A stretch of DNA of 64,000 bases from Cesiribacter sp. SM1. GTDB lineage: Bacteria; Bacteroidota; Bacteroidia; Cytophagales; Cyclobacteriaceae. Position numbers and translations under genes: made by a program. A model generated the notes under the pieces. That model searched no databases. It was given only the letters and a program-made list of their open reading frames with translations, and had not been told where the DNA came from. The stretch lies in NCBI RefSeq assembly GCF_020178975.1, contig NZ_JAHXBU010000046.1, forward strand, positions 186,001 to 250,000. The letters are read 5' to 3'. Every line of letters starts with the position of its first letter. The first letter of the stretch is position 1. Positions 17,684-27,682 of this stretch are shown here, one piece after another.

Positions 17684-20083
17684 CTACTGCAGGTACACGA
17701 GCGTTACACCGGCACCACCACGTTCCACATGTTCATCCTCAAAATGAGTTACAAAAGAGTAGCCTTTCAGGTGGTTGCGAATCATCTGGCGGAGTATTCC
17801 ATCGCCTTTACCATGTATAATTCGCAGCTCCGGAGTACCCAGCATTGCAGCTGAATCAAGAACAGAGTCTACCTCTGCCAGTGCTTCGTCGGTACGCAGA
17901 CCTCTTACATCCAGGTTAGAGCTAAAGTTAGCCATGCGTTCGTTCATATCGATTCCCTGCATGGCAGGCGCAACCTGGGTTTCTTTCTTAAAAGCTTTTC
18001 TGCTTATCTTCTCCAGCCTGTTAAGCTTAACGGTAGAGGTTAAAGCACCCATGCTGATCTGCACATCATTACCACGAATGGCCACTACCTCTCCTACTGC
18101 GCCCTGGTCCTTCAGCCGCACTGCATCTCCTGGTGTAATCGGTCCTTTTTCTACCGGCAGGCGCTCCTGCTTAACTACACCCGATTCGAGCTCTGCAGAG
18201 GTAAGCTTCGTTTCCTTACGGAGTACTTCCAGCTCCTGGCGGTTCTTTTTGGTAGCCTCTTTTTCGGCTTTGTGTTCCCTAATATCGCGAATGGTAGCCT
18301 CAATGCGCTTGTTAGCCTCATCCAGCAGCTGGCGGGCCTCCAGTTTGGCTTCACGTATATACTGATTGCGCTTGTTGTCAAGGAACTCCCTTAGTTCAGT
18401 ATACTCCTGCACACTTTCGCGCAACTGTTTTTCTTTTTTCTCCAGCGCCCGGGTTTTGTCCTGGAAGGCTTTCTTTTCTTCCTCCAGCTGCACCAGTAGC
18501 TTATCCAGCTCTACCTGTTCTGTACCGGCAAGCTCCTTGGCTTTTTCCAGTACATTATTAGGCAGGCCAATCTTACGGGCAATTTCCAGCGCAAAGGAGC
18601 TGCCGGGCCTGCCAATATCCAGCTGGTACATAGGCTCCAGCTGACGTACATCAAAGCGCATAGCCCCATTAACAACACCTGTGGTGCGGTCGGCCATCTG
18701 TTTCAGGTTGCCATAGTGGGTATTGATTACCCCATAGCCACCCTGCCGCAGCAGGTCTTCCAGAATTGCCTCTGCGATGGCACCACCAAGCTTGGGTTCC
18801 GTTCCGGTACCAAACTCATCTATCAGAAAGAGCGTTTTCTTATCTACAGCACGCAGAAAGAAGCGCATATTCGTTAAGTGAGAGCTGTAGGTACTAAGGT
18901 CATTCTCCAGCGACTGCTCATCACCAATATCAATAAACAGGTTTCTGAACAGCCCCACCCTGGAGCCTTCGGCCAGGGGTATCGGCAGGCCGCACTGCAG
19001 CATGTACTGCAGCAGCCCCAGGGTTTTAAGTGCCACTGATTTACCACCGGCATTTGGTCCCGAAATAATCAGTATGCGCTGCTCACTGTTCAGCGAAATA
19101 GTGAGTGGCTCCACAGACTTATTCATGGCCCTGTGCGATAAAAACAGCAGCGGGTGTACAGCATTGCGCCAGTCAACCAGGGGCTGCGGCTGCACCTCGG
19201 GTACAATGGCCTCCAGCTGGCGGCCCAAAAGGGCTTTGGCCCGTATAAAATCAACCATCGCCAGAAAGCCGGAGGCTTTTCGCAGCGCTCCTACATGTGG
19301 CCTGATGGTACTGGTAACCTGGATTAAGATGCGCATGATCTCTCGCTTTTCTTCCAGCTCCAGTTCACGTATATTGTTGTTAATCTCAAGCACCTCGGCT
19401 GGTTCCAGAAAAACTGTCTGGCCTGTTGCCGATTCATCCTGCACAAATCCTTTAACGCGCCTTTTATGCTCAGCAGGCAGGGGTATTACCAGGCGGCCAT
19501 TACGGATGGTAAGGGTAGATCCCTCTTCTGCATACCCAGCACTAATAGCAGAACGAAGGATAGAATCCAGCGTTCGGCGGGCCCTGCTTTGCTCAGAGAT
19601 GAGGGAACGCCTTATCTTCTGCAGCTCCGGACTGGCGTTATCGCGCAACCTGCCATTATCATCCAGTACTTTTTCAATATCCAGCAGCAGGCGTGGGTCC
19701 AGCCAGATGGCTACACCGAGTTCTGTCAGTTGCGGATACTGCTCCTCCCTGCCCTTGAAAAAGCGAAGGCAGGCCATAATAGTCTGCAGGCTTAGCCGCA
19801 GTCCATGCAATTCTTCTTCCAGAAGATAAGCACCTTCCAGGCGGGCTTTATCCAGCTGTTTATCAAAGGGCAGATAGTTAGAGGAAGGAAATTCTTCTCC
19901 ACCTGCCAGTATTTTTATAAATTCACTGGTTTGCCCAAGCAGCTTTTGCAGAAGTGTAATATCATCTGTAAAGCGAACCTTATCTACATATGCTGTGCCA
20001 AGACTACTAAGGCAATTTTGCTTCAGTAGCTGGCGTATATGATCAAATCCAATCTTTTGCTCCAGGTTTTCCGGATAGAGCAT
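17684..20083 (-). CDS. mutS2: MutS2 ATPase/endonuclease
   Basis: A 799-residue MutS2 protein, linked in other bacteria to suppression of recombination and to splitting collided ribosomes. It lacks the mismatch-binding domain of MutS1, has clamp and lever helices first, the ATPase with GPNAGGKS near residue 340 and LIDEFGTGTEP, a long charged coiled coil (about 515-640), and a C-terminal Smr nuclease domain with LDVRGLR near 722 and HGKGDG near 755. It follows the DUF4296 gene by three bases. Confidence 0.96.
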   Translation of the reverse strand: MLYPENLEQKIGFDHIRQLLKQNCLSSLGTAYVDKVRFTDDITLLQKLLGQTSEFIKILAGGEEFPSSNYLPFDKQLDKARLEGAYLLEEELHGLRLSLQTIMACLRFFKGREEQYPQLTELGVAIWLDPRLLLDIEKVLDDNGRLRDNASPELQKIRRSLISEQSRARRTLDSILRSAISAGYAEEGSTLTIRNGRLVIPLPAEHKRRVKGFVQDESATGQTVFLEPAEVLEINNNIRELELEEKREIMRILIQVTSTIRPHVGALRKASGFLAMVDFIRAKALLGRQLEAIVPEVQPQPLVDWRNAVHPLLFLSHRAMNKSVEPLTISLNSEQRILIISGPNAGGKSVALKTLGLLQYMLQCGLPIPLAEGSRVGLFRNLFIDIGDEQSLENDLSTYSSHLTNMRFFLRAVDKKTLFLIDEFGTGTEPKLGGAIAEAILEDLLRQGGYGVINTHYGNLKQMADRTTGVVNGAMRFDVRQLEPMYQLDIGRPGSSFALEIARKIGLPNNVLEKAKELAGTEQVELDKLLVQLEEEKKAFQDKTRALEKKEKQLRESVQEYTELREFLDNKRNQYIREAKLEARQLLDEANKRIEATIRDIREHKAEKEATKKNRQELEVLRKETKLTSAELESGVVKQERLPVEKGPITPGDAVRLKDQGAVGEVVAIRGNDVQISMGALTSTVKLNRLEKISRKAFKKETQVAPAMQGIDMNERMANFSSNLDVRGLRTDEALAEVDSVLDSAAMLGTPELRIIHGKGDGILRQMIRNHLKGYSFVTHFEDEHVERGGAGVTLVYLQ

Positions 20084-20086
20084 AGT

Positions 20087-20632
20087 TTATTCCTGTCTTT
20101 CTTGTTCTTGTCTTGTTAATTTGCGCCTTTTTGGACGCGCTGTCTTCTCTTCCTGTAACACCGGTTGGGGTAGGATTAATTCTCCTGAATCAGCCGGAGA
20201 CTCATTATTTTGAACGGAGTCGGCCTTAGCAGGTTCTTCCTCTGCCGGAGCAAATATTCTGGAAGCTTTATGCAGCTGATACAGGGAGTCAGGCATTGAC
20301 TCCAGCTTTTCCTGTCTTGCTATTAGCGTATCCAGGGTAGCCTGGTGTACTCGGGTCATCAGCCTGTGATTATCGAGATAATATTGATAGCTGTGCAAGT
20401 ATTTCTCCGGTGTAACGTTGTGCTTATCTAAGATCTGGATTTCATAAATGCTGAATAAATTCCGTGCAGAATCCTGGGAAACCCCCAGACCTTTCACCTT
20501 GGCTTCTGCCACATGCAGATCTGCCATGATGGAAATCATCGTTTTTTCAGATAGCACATCTTTTGGCGGACCAAAGGTCTGGTCGCATGCAAACATGCAA
20601 AGAAGTAGTAAACACAAAAAAAGCCTGTTCAT
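20087..20632 (-). CDS. DUF4296 lipoprotein
   Basis: A 181-residue lipoprotein (signal LLLCMFAC, lipid cysteine near 16). Residues 25-110 match the DUF4296 pattern: LSEKTMISIMADLHVAEA, then a helical segment ending HQATLDTLIA. The C-terminal third is low-complexity, acidic then basic (PKRRKLTRQEQERQE). Function unknown. It lies immediately upstream of mutS2 and diverges from the DUF58 gene across 49 bases that must hold promoters for both. Confidence 0.8.
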   Translation of the reverse strand: MNRLFLCLLLLCMFACDQTFGPPKDVLSEKTMISIMADLHVAEAKVKGLGVSQDSARNLFSIYEIQILDKHNVTPEKYLHSYQYYLDNHRLMTRVHQATLDTLIARQEKLESMPDSLYQLHKASRIFAPAEEEPAKADSVQNNESPADSGELILPQPVLQEEKTARPKRRKLTRQEQERQE

Positions 20633-20681
20633 AAGCCGAAAATTACGGAAACTATCCTAATTTTAAAATCCTCCCTTTGAG

Positions 20682-21560
20682 ATGGAAGAACTGCTTAAAA
20701 AACTCCGTAAGTACGAAATTCGTATCCGCAAAGCCATAAACTGGCAGATGCAGGGTAATTATCATTCTATTTTTAAAGGATCGGGCCTTGAATTCGATGA
20801 TGTGCGCTCCTATCAGTACGGTGATGATGTGCGGATTATAGACTGGAAAGTTTCTGCAAAAGGCCACGGCACCTTTATTAAGGTTTTTAAGGAGGAACGC
20901 GAACAGCTTGTTTATTTCCTGGTAGATGTAAGTGCCTCCCAGGACCTGGGCAGGGCCGACCGCCATAAAATTGAAGTGGCCAAAGAAATTTGTGGAGTAC
21001 TTGCCCTTTCTGCCGTAAAGGAAGCCGGACAGGTAGGCCTCATTGCTTATTCAGACCAGAATGAGCTTTACATAAAACCCTCCAAAGGGGTAAGACATGC
21101 CTATGAAATTATTACCAGGCTTTTTAGCCTGAAGCCCTCCTCCCCTCGCACAAACTTAAGCGCGGCCCTGCTGTTTACCCTGCGCCTACTGCGCCGCCGG
21201 AGTGTGGTTATCGTTCTCTCCGACTTTATTGATACCGGCTGGGAACATAACCTCAAAGCCCTCTCACGCAAGCACGACCTGGTGGTGATACACCTGGGAG
21301 ATAAACGGGAGCGTAAGATCCCTAAGCTTGGCCTTATTCCCATACTCGATAAAGAAAGCGGCAAAACAATATGGGTAAATACTTCCAGGGGCTTCTTCAG
21401 AAAGCGTATGGAGAAAGAATACAGCACCAATGCAGAGCATTTGCAGCAGCTATGTGCTAAATTCGGGGGCGATTATCTCTACATCGATACAGCTGATGAC
21501 TTTGTCCCTCAGTTGATTAACCTGTTTAAAAAGCGTAATCAAAGTAAAAGACGTGCCTGA
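20682..21560 (+). CDS. DUF58 protein of a bat-like operon
   Basis: A 292-residue DUF58 protein. The characteristic G[22 protein letters not shown] block is at residues 33-55, followed by a von Willebrand A-like half ([11 protein letters not shown], then [14 protein letters not shown]). Such proteins normally act with a MoxR AAA ATPase, which in most Bacteroidota is the gene just upstream; here the upstream neighbour is DUF4296, so the ATPase must be elsewhere. It overlaps the next gene by eight bases. Confidence 0.9.
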   Translation: MEELLKKLRKYEIRIRKAINWQMQGNYHSIFKGSGLEFDDVRSYQYGDDVRIIDWKVSAKGHGTFIKVFKEEREQLVYFLVDVSASQDLGRADRHKIEVAKEICGVLALSAVKEAGQVGLIAYSDQNELYIKPSKGVRHAYEIITRLFSLKPSSPRTNLSAALLFTLRLLRRRSVVIVLSDFIDTGWEHNLKALSRKHDLVVIHLGDKRERKIPKLGLIPILDKESGKTIWVNTSRGFFRKRMEKEYSTNAEHLQQLCAKFGGDYLYIDTADDFVPQLINLFKKRNQSKRRA

Positions 21561-22458
21561 GAAGCATCTAAAGGTTGTTTTCATCCTCCTGTTATTCCTG
21601 CAGGCATCTTTGGCTCCTGCCCAGCAAATATCACCTTCAGGCGCATTCCTGAAGGACAGCATCAAGGTTGGGGAACCTGTTGTATTCAGCCTGAGTGTTC
21701 GTTATCCCAGGCAGCTAAACCTGCTGCTGCCCGACAGCACCTTTGATTTTTCTCCTTTTGAGATCATTGGCAGCCGGTATTTCCCCACCAGCTCTGATTC
21801 CGTTTACAGCCACGATAGCGTGGTTTACACACTCACGGGCTTTGTGCCTGCCAGTGTACAAACGCTGCGCCTGCCGGTATATATGGTGCAGGGTAGCGAC
21901 AGCTTACCCATCTGGACCAATCCTGATAGTGTGTATGTAGTTTCTGTACTGCCGGAAGCAGAGGCAGACAGCCTTCAGTTCCAGTCCAATACAGATTACA
22001 TCGCAGTTGAGTACCCCTTCAATTACCCTTATTTTATATTAGGGTTAGTGGCAGTACTGATCTTTGGCTTCGTCTGCGTGGCAGTATTTGGCAAGAGCAT
22101 ACGCCGCAAAATTAGGCTTTGGTTTCTACAGCGGCGTTTTTCCAGCTTTGAAGCAGAATATTCGTCCAGGCTTTCGCGTTTTCTTGCCGGGGACCCTGCC
22201 GTGCGGGCAGATGAACTACTGTTACACTGGAAAACATACCTGGAAGACCTGGAAAAGAAACCATATACAAAATTAACCTCACAGGAGATTGCAGAGATAA
22301 ACCAGGATCAAAAATACTGGCTCAATGTATTACGGCCCATAGACAGAAGTATTTATGGTTACCATACCGGAGACGACCTGCAAAACAGTCTTAGGGAGTT
22401 ACAGGTGCTGGCACAGCAAAAGTTTGAAAAGCGTAAACTGGAGGTACTAAATGCTTGA
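21553..22458 (+). CDS. BatD-like membrane protein
   Basis: A 301-residue protein with signal peptide (residues 6-23), a beta-rich periplasmic part (about 25-150), one membrane segment near 158-180 ([21 protein letters not shown]), and a charged helical cytoplasmic tail. It occupies the slot between DUF58 and the VWA protein in bat operons and resembles the BatD/DUF4381 type in layout; sequence support is weak. GTG start, inside the end of the DUF58 gene; its own end overlaps the VWA gene by eight bases. Confidence 0.7.
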   Translation: MPEKHLKVVFILLLFLQASLAPAQQISPSGAFLKDSIKVGEPVVFSLSVRYPRQLNLLLPDSTFDFSPFEIIGSRYFPTSSDSVYSHDSVVYTLTGFVPASVQTLRLPVYMVQGSDSLPIWTNPDSVYVVSVLPEAEADSLQFQSNTDYIAVEYPFNYPYFILGLVAVLIFGFVCVAVFGKSIRRKIRLWFLQRRFSSFEAEYSSRLSRFLAGDPAVRADELLLHWKTYLEDLEKKPYTKLTSQEIAEINQDQKYWLNVLRPIDRSIYGYHTGDDLQNSLRELQVLAQQKFEKRKLEVLNA

Positions 22459-23503
22459 GGTTGGCAGCAAGAAGTTTGCATGGCTTTCTACAGAATGGTT
22501 TAAGCTGGAAACCCTGCTCGGATTTGAGTGGGAGTATCCGCTGTTGCTCTACTTACTCCTGCTGATACCCCTTATTTTTATTTTAAGGATGCTTGTGGCC
22601 TTTAACAGGCGCCAGCGCCTGGAGGTTGCCCTTTTCAATACTAAGGCTGCCTGGGACCCAGTAAGCCTGCTGCGCTTTATTCCTCCCACCCTGTTGTTCC
22701 TTTCACTTGCTTTTATGTGCATCTCCCTGGCCAGGCCTCAGCGTACCAACGAGCGCAGGGAGCAATGGACAGAGGGTATCGATATTATGCTGGTACTGGA
22801 TATCTCGGAGAGCATGAACCTGGAAGACCTGCGGCCTAACAGGCTGGAAGCTGCCAAGCAGACGGCTCAGGACTTTATTAACGGCCGTTTTCAGGATAGA
22901 ATAGGGATGGTGATCTTTAGTGGCGAGGCCTTTTCGCTTTCTCCGCTCACCACCGATTATGCACTCCTTACCAGCTACATACAGGAGATCAGTTTCGGCA
23001 TGATACAGACCGATGGTACGGCGATTGGCAGTGGAATTATGGTTGGCACCAACCGCATGCGAGAAACCGATGCTAAAAGTAAAGTAATGATCCTGCTTAG
23101 TGATGGTGAAAATAACGCAGGAAATGTTGATCCTATTATGGCAGCCAGGCTGGCCTATGCCCATGGCATTAAAATTCACACCATTGCCATTGGCAAAGAG
23201 GGCCAGATATTCTATGGCCACGATCCATTTGGCAGGCCCGTTTACCACGAAAACAGCCTGGACGAAACCACACTTAGATCAATTGCTGAAATAGGCCAGG
23301 GACAGTTTTTCAGGGTATCTGACAACCAGGCCCTGCAGGAGGTTTTCGCTGAAATTGACCAGATGGAAAAAAGCGAGATCAAGGAAACCCGCTATAAGGA
23401 TACCATTGATTTTTACGATGTGTATCTTAGCTGGGCCATAGCCATGTTCCTGGGCTGGATTTTTGTAAAAGGCACTTTCATCAGCAACCTGCTTCGGGAT
23501 TAG
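22451..23503 (+). CDS. VWA-domain protein, BatA-like
   Basis: A 350-residue inner-membrane protein: membrane segments near 31-50 and 78-94, a VWA domain at about 108-300 with an intact metal site (DISES at 117-121, the later threonine, and LLSDGENN), and a C-terminal membrane helix near 327-345. Bat proteins are tied to aerotolerance and envelope stress in Bacteroides, but the mechanism is not established. Last gene of the three-gene overlap chain; no second VWA (BatB) or TPR (BatC) gene follows. Confidence 0.9.
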   Translation: MLEVGSKKFAWLSTEWFKLETLLGFEWEYPLLLYLLLLIPLIFILRMLVAFNRRQRLEVALFNTKAAWDPVSLLRFIPPTLLFLSLAFMCISLARPQRTNERREQWTEGIDIMLVLDISESMNLEDLRPNRLEAAKQTAQDFINGRFQDRIGMVIFSGEAFSLSPLTTDYALLTSYIQEISFGMIQTDGTAIGSGIMVGTNRMRETDAKSKVMILLSDGENNAGNVDPIMAARLAYAHGIKIHTIAIGKEGQIFYGHDPFGRPVYHENSLDETTLRSIAEIGQGQFFRVSDNQALQEVFAEIDQMEKSEIKETRYKDTIDFYDVYLSWAIAMFLGWIFVKGTFISNLLRD

Positions 23504-23660
23504 GGTGGGTGTGCTGTAAGAGGTATCGGGTGCCAGGGGTATGCTTTCGGGGTTGGGATAACAAACCCATGCCAGCATGCACCACAGCGGCAACAGTTAA
23601 AATATTGCACCAGCCACGCCCTCCATCCTGCACTCACTCCAACGGCGGCAGCTTATTCAT

Positions 23661-24287
23661 TTATAGCGTAAAAACCTCGTAGGCAAAATAAAAGAGCTTA
23701 ATGCTAAATATGATGAGTGCCACGCCTACAAGTTTGTTCATCCGGTTCATAAATGTTGGGGTGAGCCAGTGACTTAGTTTATTGGCCAGGTAAGCCTTCA
23801 GAAAGTCTGTAAGCAGTACTGTTAGCAGAGACCCGCCAAAAAAAAGTACTTTTTGCTGCAGATCATAATTGATTACGGCCACCCCTACTCCAAACCAGAA
23901 AATCAGCACAAAAGGATTGATACCATTCAGGAGAAACCCTTTTCCGATCTGCACAAAAGAATTAGATGCAGCACCAGAAGCAGCCTTTGCCCGGTTAGCC
24001 TCAATTTTCCTTTGAATATTTCCTATTCCGAAAGAAACCATGATGATTCCCCCAATGAGCCCCAGCCAGGCCTGAAACTGTGGACTGTTGGCCAGAACTG
24101 CCACGCCCAGCGAAGCAATAAGCACATATATTGCATCGCTAAGGGCAATGCCCACTGCCATACTCGCCCCCGAGGTAAAACCTTTCTCGATACTTGTTTG
24201 AATGAGCGCAAAAAAAACAGGTCCAATCATAAAGGCCAGGCCAAGTCCGCAGATAACGCCATAGCCTAAGGCAGAAAGAAGAGTCAT
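23661..24287 (-). CDS. LysE/RhtB-family exporter
   Basis: A 208-residue membrane protein with about six hydrophobic segments and the family opening GLAFMIGPVFFALIQTSIEKGF. These transporters export amino acids or small metabolites; the substrate cannot be told. It lies two bases after the GH3 gene on the same strand, so the two are likely co-transcribed. A cytoplasmic loop (RKIEANRAKAASGAAS) separates the two halves. Confidence 0.88.
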   Translation of the reverse strand: MTLLSALGYGVICGLGLAFMIGPVFFALIQTSIEKGFTSGASMAVGIALSDAIYVLIASLGVAVLANSPQFQAWLGLIGGIIMVSFGIGNIQRKIEANRAKAASGAASNSFVQIGKGFLLNGINPFVLIFWFGVGVAVINYDLQQKVLFFGGSLLTVLLTDFLKAYLANKLSHWLTPTFMNRMNKLVGVALIIFSIKLFYFAYEVFTL

Positions 24288-24289
24288 TC

Positions 24290-25837
24290 CTATTGCTTCT
24301 CCTGATCCAGAAACTTTTTCAACTCCTCGTAAAGTGGTCCTTTGATCACACGTGGAAACTTGTTCTGACCTCCTTCTTTGCCTTTCATTTTCAGGAAGCG
24401 GTAGAAAAAGTTTACCGGCACCACATCTACCAGCACCTCTTTCAGGGCATGCTGTCTTTCAGTGGCATAGTCATCATTCAGTTCTTTAAGCTTAAGGTCC
24501 AGTTTTTCCCTTACCACCGAGGCCTCTGCAGGTTCATTGGTGCCAATAATCCAGTGATGGGCAAACAAAGAACCATAGGGAATGCCTGCCACTGTAAACT
24601 CGTTCATTTCAAGATTCATCTCTTCCGATACCAGCTTCACAGCCTTGTTCATGTTATCGACAGAAAGGTGTTCGCCGCAAAGGCTAAGAAAGTGCTTGGT
24701 GCGTCCGGTAATTACAATCTCACTATTCTCCTTTGATACAATCCTGATTACATCGCCAATCAGGTACCTGTAAGCCCCTGCACAGGTGGTAAGCAGTAAG
24801 GCATACTCCTTACCCTCTTCCACCTCATCGATCATCAGGGTTTCGGGATTTTCGGTTAGCTGCCCGTCGGGACCAAAGTTGGTATCGTTAAAGGGTACAA
24901 ACTCAGCAAAAATGCCATTATCCAGCACCAGTTGCATGCTCTTCTGATCTGGCAGTGCCTGGTAGGCAATAAAACCCTCAGAGGCCAGGTAAGTCTCCAT
25001 ATAGGTTAGCGGGCGGGCAAGCAGCTTTTCAAAGCCTTTTTTGTAAGGTTCAAAAGCAACGCCGCCATGCACAAAAATGGACAGGTTTGGCCATACCTCG
25101 TGCACGTTTTTTACCTTATAATGAGCAATGATTTTTTCCAGCAAGATCTGCAGCCAGGCAGGCACGCCTACAATAACACCTATATCCCAATCCTTTGCCT
25201 GCTTTACAATTTCGTTGAGCTTTACCTCCCAGTTCCTCTCCTTGGCAATTTTAGGTCCCGGCTTATAAAACGACTGAAACCAGAGGGGTAGCTGGCTGGC
25301 CGTAATGCCGCTTAAGTCTCCCTCGTAATAGAGGCCTGTGTCGTTAAGCATGGTACTGCCACCCAGCATCAGCACCTTTTTGGTGTAGAGCTCATTGGGC
25401 AGGTGCTTGTAGTGTGATAAAGACAGGATTTGCCGCACACTGGTACGCCGTATTGCCTTTAGCATATCACTGGTTACAGGAATGTATTTAGATGATGCCT
25501 CAGAGGTGCCGGAGCTAAGTGCAAAATACTTTACCTTTCCCGGCCAGCATACGTCTTTCTCTCCGGAACGTGTACGATGCCAGTACTCGTTGTACAGCTT
25601 GTTGTAATCGTATACGGGTACATTCCTTTTAAATTCCTGATAGAGTACTCTAGGATCATCATCACCCTTTTCAAGAATGGCCGAAAATTTTTTATTCCGT
25701 CCAAATGCCGTTTCTTGTGCTTTAGTAAGCAGCTTTTCCAGTTCGTGGCCCTGCAGGAGTGCGGGGGATGCTTTTTCTCCGGCTAATTTTTTTCGGAGTT
25801 GGATACTTTTCTTAAGCAGACTACCTAATATCGCCAT
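24290..25837 (-). CDS. GH3-family acyl-adenylating enzyme
   Basis: A 515-residue member of the GH3 auxin-responsive family, acyl-AMP ligases that in plants join amino acids to hormones; bacterial substrates are mostly unknown. Recognisable parts are YFALSSGTSEASSKYIPVT (nucleotide-binding), YMETYLASEGFIAYQ, and YRYLIGDVIRIV. I start at the ATG at 25837 (MAILGSLLKKS), as the family does; an upstream start at 25870 would add 11 residues. The LysE exporter follows after two bases and might move its substrate or product. Confidence 0.88.
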   Translation of the reverse strand: MAILGSLLKKSIQLRKKLAGEKASPALLQGHELEKLLTKAQETAFGRNKKFSAILEKGDDDPRVLYQEFKRNVPVYDYNKLYNEYWHRTRSGEKDVCWPGKVKYFALSSGTSEASSKYIPVTSDMLKAIRRTSVRQILSLSHYKHLPNELYTKKVLMLGGSTMLNDTGLYYEGDLSGITASQLPLWFQSFYKPGPKIAKERNWEVKLNEIVKQAKDWDIGVIVGVPAWLQILLEKIIAHYKVKNVHEVWPNLSIFVHGGVAFEPYKKGFEKLLARPLTYMETYLASEGFIAYQALPDQKSMQLVLDNGIFAEFVPFNDTNFGPDGQLTENPETLMIDEVEEGKEYALLLTTCAGAYRYLIGDVIRIVSKENSEIVITGRTKHFLSLCGEHLSVDNMNKAVKLVSEEMNLEMNEFTVAGIPYGSLFAHHWIIGTNEPAEASVVREKLDLKLKELNDDYATERQHALKEVLVDVVPVNFFYRFLKMKGKEGGQNKFPRVIKGPLYEELKKFLDQEKQ

Positions 25838-25968
25838 AGAATCTTTATTAGCAGTTTGAGCCCACGGCACAATTTGTAAACGAAAATCTCAAACCGTAGT
25901 AGTTAAAATAGGCACCTGTTCTGTAGTTTCAGGCTTCTATTATAGATTACTTTTAAATTTAACAATGC

Positions 25969-26649
25969 ATGAATATACAGGAAAACATACAAAGGTTTAA
26001 AAATATCCTGAACAACGAAAATGTTACGCTCATTGCTGTGAGTAAAACTCACCCTGCAGAACTCGTTTTAGAGGCATATAGCGAGGGACTTAAAAATTTT
26101 GGCGAGAACAAAGTTCAGGAGATGGTAGATAAATTTGAGCAGCTGCCAAAGGATATTAACTGGCATATGATTGGCCATCTACAGCGAAACAAGGTTAAAT
26201 ACATTGCTTCTTTTGTTCATTTGATACATTCTGTAGACAGTGAGCGGCTTTTGCAGGAGATCGATAAGCAGGGCCAGAAAGTAGGCCGTGTGATCAACTG
26301 CCTGCTGCAGGTACATATTGCCAGGGAAGAAACTAAATTTGGTTTATCCGAAGAAGAATTATTTTCGCTGCTCAATAATCCCGAACTACAGCAACTAAAG
26401 CATGTGCATATAAACGGGCTAATGGGTATGGCTACCAACACTGCCGATGGCGAGCTGATCCGGCAGGAGTTCCGCTACTTGAAAAACCTCTTCGATCAGA
26501 TCAGGCTGGATTACCCGCTGGATAACATTTCCATGAATGAACTAAGCATGGGCATGAGCAGCGACTATACCATTGCCCTGGAAGAAGGCAGCACCATGGT
26601 ACGTGTAGGCAGTGCTATTTTCGGAAACAGGAACTACAGCGATCAGTAA
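25969..26649 (+). CDS. YggS/PLPBP-family pyridoxal phosphate homeostasis protein
   Basis: A 226-residue single-domain PLP-binding barrel. The PLP lysine is in LIAVSKTHP (about residue 26), followed by NFGENKVQEMVDK, WHMIGHLQRNK and SMGMSSDYTIALEEGSTMVRVGSAIFG, all hallmarks. The protein buffers free PLP and affects amino acid pools. Single gene, divergent from GH3. Confidence 0.94.
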   Translation: MNIQENIQRFKNILNNENVTLIAVSKTHPAELVLEAYSEGLKNFGENKVQEMVDKFEQLPKDINWHMIGHLQRNKVKYIASFVHLIHSVDSERLLQEIDKQGQKVGRVINCLLQVHIAREETKFGLSEEELFSLLNNPELQQLKHVHINGLMGMATNTADGELIRQEFRYLKNLFDQIRLDYPLDNISMNELSMGMSSDYTIALEEGSTMVRVGSAIFGNRNYSDQ

Positions 26650-26730
26650 TCAATAAATAAGCAGCTACACAGTTTCCTTTGGGGCAGTTGACAGAAGACC
26701 CTTCCCGTGGAAGCATTCAGATCATCAAAA

Positions 26731-26772
26731 TACTCAATACTCAATACTCAATACTCAATACTCAATACTCAA
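26731..26772 (+). repeat. heptanucleotide tandem repeat before the DUF423 gene
   Basis: Six perfect copies of TACTCAA, ending nine bases before the ATG at 26782. The unit is not a multiple of three and lies outside coding DNA, so length changes would alter spacing between an upstream promoter and the start codon. Confidence 0.95.
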
Positions 26773-26781
26773 TAACCAAAA

Positions 26782-27156
26782 ATGTATAATTTTTTTCTAC
26801 AGGCCGGGGCTGTTTTGGCAGGCCTGGCAGTGGCACTGGGCGCTTTTGGCGCTCATGGGCTGCGAAACATGCTGCTGCAAACAGGCAGAACAGCCAATTT
26901 TGAAACTGCCGCACAATACCAGATGTACCACGCCCTGGCCATATTGCTGGTGGGTGTTTTGCTGATCCACTACCCCCACCGCCAGCTGGTGTGGGCTGGC
27001 TGGTGCTTTATCGTGGGCATCTTCTTTTTTTCAGGATCCCTCTACATACTAAGCCTTAGCAATGTAACGAAATGGGGGGCTGTAACACCAATTGGTGGCG
27101 TAGCCTTTCTGGCAGGCTGGGTACTGTTGTTGATTGCCTTTATCAGAAATGCATAA
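26782..27156 (+). CDS. DUF423 small membrane protein
   Basis: A 124-residue protein with four hydrophobic segments and the DUF423 opening: LAGLAVALGAFGAHGLR, then AAQYQMYHALAILLVG, and SGSLYILSLSN. Function unknown; the family is widespread in inner membranes. Its start lies just behind a heptamer repeat. Confidence 0.92.
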   Translation: MYNFFLQAGAVLAGLAVALGAFGAHGLRNMLLQTGRTANFETAAQYQMYHALAILLVGVLLIHYPHRQLVWAGWCFIVGIFFFSGSLYILSLSNVTKWGAVTPIGGVAFLAGWVLLLIAFIRNA

Positions 27157-27160
27157 AAAA

Positions 27161-27186
27161 AGCCCCTTGCAGTTTTGCAAAGGGCT
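27161..27186 (-). terminator. terminator between DUF423 and DUF1573 genes
   Basis: AGCCCCTTGCA pairs with TGCAAAGGGCT with one mismatch. A seven-base A run on the plus side becomes a T-run on the minus strand, so it mainly ends the DUF1573 transcript and perhaps also DUF423. Confidence 0.7.
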
Positions 27187-27207
27187 CAATTTCTTTTCGG
27201 ATTAAAC

Positions 27208-27624
27208 TTAGCGTCCGGCAGCAGCGGTGGCGGGTACAATGTTACCAACCATTTTCACTTGTTCCTGCGCGTTAACAGCATTAGAAACAATGGTAACAAC
27301 TTTGTTTTGAACGCCCATTTTACCGGCACTGTTAAAGGTTACCTTGATTTGTGCGGTTTTACCGGGAGCCACTGGCTCTTTAGGCCACTCAGATGCAGTA
27401 CAGCCACAGGTTGTTAATACATTAGACAACACCAGTGGGGCAGTTCCTGTATTTTTGAAAGCAAAGATATGTTCGACCTTCTCTCCCTGCTTAATGTCGC
27501 CAAAGTTAAACTCTGTTTCCTCAAATGTAATTTGCGGGCCGTTTACGGCTGCGGCTTTCTGCTGCTGAGCATATGCTGCTACAACAAAGAGCATCATCAG
27601 TAGGCTAAGTGCTAATTTTTTCAT
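27208..27624 (-). CDS. DUF1573 secreted protein
   Basis: A 138-residue exported protein: signal peptide to about residue 20 (LLMMLFVVAAYAQ) then one DUF1573 immunoglobulin-like domain with FNFGDIKQGEKVEHIFAFKNTG and the conserved TTCGCTASEWP cysteines. The family is very common in Bacteroidota, of unknown role. Start taken at 27624 (MKKLALS); the frame is open further up but the extra residues would spoil the signal peptide. Confidence 0.9.
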   Translation of the reverse strand: MKKLALSLLMMLFVVAAYAQQQKAAAVNGPQITFEETEFNFGDIKQGEKVEHIFAFKNTGTAPLVLSNVLTTCGCTASEWPKEPVAPGKTAQIKVTFNSAGKMGVQNKVVTIVSNAVNAQEQVKMVGNIVPATAAAGR

Positions 27625-27682
27625 AATTATTCGCTGTTGAAATCTAATGCTATTTAAAACGTGCATAATCTATTAACAAATA

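Noticed and set aside
17775-20029. Long open frames on the plus strand across mutS2
   Set aside because: They are serine- and arginine-rich shadows of the mutS2 gene, which has full family motifs.
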